Below, piece by piece: positions 15,108 through 17,236 of a DNA stretch of 17,236 nt (position 1 is the first letter of the stretch; every line of letters begins with the position of its first letter). This stretch comes from an uncultured Caulobacteraceae bacterium (GTDB lineage: Bacteria; Pseudomonadota; Alphaproteobacteria; Caulobacterales; TH1-2). The position numbers and the translations under genes are program-made. Below the pieces are notes generated by a model. That model made no database searches, was not told the origin of the DNA, and saw nothing but the letters and a program-made list of their open reading frames with translations. Location of the stretch: assembly GCA_937967425.1 (NCBI GenBank), contig CALBST010000327.1:1-17236 (forward strand). The letters are read 5' to 3'.

Positions 15108-15129
15108 ACGCTCCGCGAAAGAGGAGCGT
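15108..15129 (+). promoter_or_regulatory. stem-loop containing the ribosome binding site of the 141-residue gene
   Basis: ACGCTCC (15108-15114) pairs perfectly with GGAGCGT (15123-15129) across an 8-nt loop. The Shine-Dalgarno GAGGAG (15121-15126) lies in the loop edge and 3' arm, four bases before the ATG at 15133. Folding of the mRNA would hide it. Confidence 0.5.
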
Positions 15130-15132
15130 ACT

Positions 15133-15558
15133 ATGCGTGGATTTCTGATCGCGGCGATGGCTTTGGCGGCCGCGCCTTTGGCGCAAGCTCAAACCGGCGA
15201 CGCGTTCGAGGGTACGTGGGCGTTTCAGACGCAATCGTATGGCACCGAGCAAGTCGGCGCGATCATGAGCGGAGCGGCGGTGATCACGCGCGAAGCGCCG
15301 AACCGGTATGCGATCCGGCTGCTTGCGAACGAGCGGCTGGTCAACCGCGACACCGGCCAAGGCGCGTTCCTCACGGCCAGGCAAACTTGCACGGGTGTCA
15401 ACGACGACGGCCAGTTCACGATCACCTGTCAAATGGCCGAACCGCTGGAGGGCTATCAGCCGGACAACTTCGTGCTTCAAGCAGGCGAGGCCGATCAACT
15501 CGTCGGCGTTCTGAACTCCAACGCTTCGAGCCAAGTGACCTTCTCGCGTCTGCGCTGA
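15133..15558 (+). CDS. secreted 141-residue protein of unknown function inside the nad operon
   Basis: Begins with a clear Sec signal peptide (MRGFLIAAMALAAAPLAQAQ, cleavage likely after AQA at about residue 19). The mature part of about 120 residues appears rich in beta strands: GTWAFQTQSYG, GAAVITREAPNRYAIRLL, GQFTITCQMAEPL and QVTFSRLR, with two cysteines (in RQTCTG and ITCQMA) that could pair in the periplasm. I do not recognise a family; alternating polar/hydrophobic strands suggest a small beta-sandwich or lipocalin-like fold, which is inference. It sits 57 bp after nadA and 159 bp before nadB on the same strand. A periplasmic protein between two cytoplasmic NAD enzymes is unexpected. 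GAGGAG precedes the ATG but lies in a stem-loop. Confidence 0.8.
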   Translation: MRGFLIAAMALAAAPLAQAQTGDAFEGTWAFQTQSYGTEQVGAIMSGAAVITREAPNRYAIRLLANERLVNRDTGQGAFLTARQTCTGVNDDGQFTITCQMAEPLEGYQPDNFVLQAGEADQLVGVLNSNASSQVTFSRLR

Positions 15559-15713
15559 CCTCCTCCTCGATGGAGGAGGTGGCCGCAAAGCGGCCGGAGG
15601 AGGTGCGCACTCCGTTTTTGAGGGAAGAGCCTCGCGAGGCTTACTCTTCCAGACCATTGGCCGCACCTCCTCAGTCAGCGCTTCGCGCTGACAGCTCCTC
15701 CATCGAGGAGGAG
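15559..15713. repeat. palindromic REP/BIME- or MITE-like element
   Basis: The outer arms CTCCTCCTCGATGGAGGAG (15560-15578) and CTCCTCCATCGAGGAGGAG (15695-15713) are exact reverse complements. Next inward, each arm has its own hairpin: GGCCGC-AAA-GCGGCC on the left (15581-15595) and GTCAGCGC-TTC-GCGCTGAC on the right (15674-15692). Both then have a shared GAGGAGGTGCG block (left 15597-15607; complement at 15662-15672). The centre holds a 14-bp perfect palindrome AGCCTCGCGAGGCT (15628-15641) inside GGAAG/CTTCC. No open reading frame is credible here. It fills nearly the whole gap between the 141-residue gene and nadB. Confidence 0.8.
15695..15713 (+). promoter_or_regulatory. nadB ribosome binding site inside the repeat's terminal hairpin
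   Basis: GAGGAGGAG just upstream of the nadB ATG (15718) is the only Shine-Dalgarno, and it is the last part of the palindromic element. CTCCTCC (15695-15701) can pair with GGAGGAG (15707-15713) across ATCGA, which would hide it in the mRNA. Confidence 0.55.
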
Positions 15714-15717
15714 CGAA

Positions 15718-17202
15718 ATGCCTAGCCTGGATCGCTCTGATTCAGTTCTTATCGTCGGCGCAGGGCTGGCGGGATTGTTTCTCGCGCTGAAACTCGCGCC
15801 GCGGCGGTGCGTGGTGCTGAGCCTAGCGCCGCTGGGCCAGGGCTCCTCCTCTGCTTGGGCGCAAGGAGGCTTGGCGGCAGCTTTGGCGCCGGGCGATGAT
15901 CCGAAGCTGCACGCGGAAGACACCGTCGCAGCCGGCGCCGGGCTGGTTGATCCGGCGGTGGCTTCGCTGATTGCGCGCGAGGGACCGGCGCGCGTGCTTG
16001 ATCTCATTGAACTCGGCGTTCCGTTCGATCGCACCTCCGACGGCGCCCTGGCACAAAGCCTGGAAGCCGCGCATTCGCGGCCGCGCGTGGTGCGGGTTTC
16101 GGGCGATCTTGCCGGCAAAGCGATCATGGACGCGCTGATCGCGGCGGCGCGGGCGGCGCCGCATATCGAAATCGTTGAGCGCAAGCGTGCGCGAGCGCTG
16201 TTGCGCGATGCGAATGGGCGCGTGTGCGGCGTGCTGTGCGATGGCGATGAGGTTTTCACCGGCAACGAAGTAGTTCTTGCGACGGGCGGCGCTGGCGGGC
16301 TTTACGCTGTGACTACCAATCCGACTGAAGCGCAGGGCCAAGGGTTGGCAATGGCGGCACGGGTCGGCGCGCTGATCGCGGACCCGGAGTTCGTGCAGTT
16401 TCATCCGACTGCGATCGACATTGGCCGCGATCCGGCGCCGCTTGCTACGGAAGCGTTGCGCGGGGAAGGCGCGCACGTCGTCAACGGCAAGGGCGAAGCT
16501 TTCGTCGATGATCTGGCGCCGCGCGATGTGGTGGCGCGGGCGATCCATCTTGAACGGCAAGCGGGTCGCGGCGCGTTTCTTGATGCGCGCCAGGCGGTCG
16601 GCGCAAAGTTCCCGGCGCACTTCCCCACAGTTTTCGCCGCCTGCATGAGCGCAGGGCTCGATCCGCGCGAGACGCCGATCCCGATCGCGCCCGCCGCGCA
16701 CTATCACATGGGCGGCGTCGCCACCGATATTTGGGGCAGAACCAGCGTCGATGGGCTTTGGGCGGTGGGCGAATGCGCATCGACCGGCGCGCATGGCGCG
16801 AACCGGCTCGCGTCCAACTCGTTGCTCGAAGCGGTGGTGTTCGCGCACCGAATCGCGGCCAGACTGCGCGATGACGCTTCACAACTTTCCCTCGCCCCGG
16901 AACCCGCAACCGCGCCGCCAACACTCGCTGACGGACCTCGCGCTGAGCTTCGCCGGCTTATGGAAGCGGACGCGAACGTCGTCCGAGACGGCGCCGGGCT
17001 CAAACGCGCCCTCGCCCACGTTCACGCGCTCGGCGAAAGCCATGGCCAAGCCAATGCGCTTGTCGCAAGCGAACTCATACTCAGCGCCGCGCTCGCTCGA
17101 ACCGAGAGCCGCGGCGCGCACTTCAGGAGCGATTATCCCGATGTCGCGACACCGCAACGCACGTTCATCGCAGGTGCGCCCGATGCTGCCGCCGCTTCCT
17201 GA
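15718..17202 (+). CDS. nadB: L-aspartate oxidase
   Basis: 494-residue FAD enzyme that oxidises L-aspartate to iminoaspartate, the first step of de novo NAD synthesis, feeding NadA. The N-terminal dinucleotide motif is VLIVGAGLAGL (residues 10-20), followed by the diagnostic SSSAWAQGGLAAAL (43-56). Later come EALRGEGAHVVNGKG, the IPIAPAAHYHMGGVATD segment, and the C-terminal FAD/active-site block GLWAVGECASTGAHGANRLASNSLLEAVVF, all as expected for NadB. It is about 45 residues shorter than E. coli NadB, mainly at the C-terminus, as is common in alphaproteobacteria. The segment AAHSRPRVVRVSGDLAGK replaces the more usual HSRRRxLHxxDATG, a subtype difference. The ribosome binding site comes from the adjoining repeat. 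It overlaps nadC by 20 bp. Confidence 0.95.
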   Translation: MPSLDRSDSVLIVGAGLAGLFLALKLAPRRCVVLSLAPLGQGSSSAWAQGGLAAALAPGDDPKLHAEDTVAAGAGLVDPAVASLIAREGPARVLDLIELGVPFDRTSDGALAQSLEAAHSRPRVVRVSGDLAGKAIMDALIAAARAAPHIEIVERKRARALLRDANGRVCGVLCDGDEVFTGNEVVLATGGAGGLYAVTTNPTEAQGQGLAMAARVGALIADPEFVQFHPTAIDIGRDPAPLATEALRGEGAHVVNGKGEAFVDDLAPRDVVARAIHLERQAGRGAFLDARQAVGAKFPAHFPTVFAACMSAGLDPRETPIPIAPAAHYHMGGVATDIWGRTSVDGLWAVGECASTGAHGANRLASNSLLEAVVFAHRIAARLRDDASQLSLAPEPATAPPTLADGPRAELRRLMEADANVVRDGAGLKRALAHVHALGESHGQANALVASELILSAALARTESRGAHFRSDYPDVATPQRTFIAGAPDAAAAS

Positions 17203-17236
17203 CGTTGTGCTCGAACCGATCGTGAAGCTCGCGCTC
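17183..17236 (+). CDS. nadC: nicotinate-nucleotide pyrophosphorylase (quinolinate PRTase), first 18 codons
   Basis: The ATG at 17183 lies 20 bp inside the end of nadB and opens a frame that stays open to the window edge: MLPPLPDVVLEPIVKLAL. The opening PPLPDxxLEPxVxxAL is typical of NadC N-termini, and position after nadB is the usual order. NadC turns quinolinate and PRPP into nicotinate mononucleotide, completing the pathway. Only 18 residues are visible, so the call rests on this short match plus context. Confidence 0.8.
   Translation, partial: MLPPLPDVVLEPIVKLAL

Noticed and set aside
13855..15666. Minus-strand open frame of about 600 codons opposite nadA and the 141-residue gene
   Set aside because: It mirrors the codon phase of nadA, is Arg/His-rich with no recognisable domain, and nadA has full family motifs. 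Typical antisense shadow in GC-rich DNA.
15823..16848. Minus-strand open frame opposite nadB
   Set aside because: Same reason: low-complexity Arg/His-rich translation with no motif, opposite a clear L-aspartate oxidase.

Overview
The window reads as chromosomal DNA of a GC-rich alphaproteobacterium, probably in or near Caulobacterales/Hyphomonadaceae. The evidence is the strong G/C preference at third codon positions, the alphaproteobacterial form of NadA (AHNYM motif), the NrtR/NadQ-type Nudix regulator, and many short lipoproteins and TTG/GTG starts. This placement is inferred from the proteins only. No phage, plasmid, IS, CRISPR, rRNA or tRNA genes are visible.

Layout. 1-1723 (minus): a heptosyltransferase-like GT9 gene overlaps by 4 bp a dihydroorotase gene (pyrC), which runs off the left edge. 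1819-3849 (plus): a YgfZ/CAF17-type Fe-S maintenance protein, then a long KAS III (FabH-like) condensing enzyme, closed by a hairpin terminator that also serves the facing gene. 3900-7723 (minus): an acyltransferase-3 membrane protein, a 43-residue membrane miniprotein, a GNAT acetyltransferase and an ACE-like M2 peptidase lipoprotein. 7828-8661 (plus): a membrane-anchored LytTR regulator divergent from the acyltransferase, with LytTR-like repeats around its start codon. 8710-11365 (plus): an HD phosphohydrolase, a tyrosine phosphatase, an NrtR/NadQ-like NAD regulator and a CreA-family lipoprotein. 11370-13700 (minus): MltA lytic transglycosylase, a 79-residue orphan protein and an M23 (LytM) peptidase lipoprotein, i.e. 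two cell-wall hydrolases close together. 13800-17236 (plus): the de novo NAD pathway nadA, a secreted 141-residue unknown, nadB, and the start of nadC.

The most coherent system is NAD biosynthesis. Two copies of the same inverted repeat (TATGCT-N7-AGCATA) lie upstream of nadA, their centres 63 bp (six helical turns) apart, with a small GC hairpin between them. A Nudix/winged-helix protein of the family that controls NAD genes is encoded 3 kb upstream. Inside the nad operon, the Shine-Dalgarno sequences of both the unknown gene and nadB lie in stem-loops. The nadB one is supplied by a ~155-bp palindromic repeat whose two arms have different but equally well-paired inner stems. Second in interest is the LytTR/acyltransferase divergent pair with phased repeats. 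Everything else looks like ordinary housekeeping or envelope genes.
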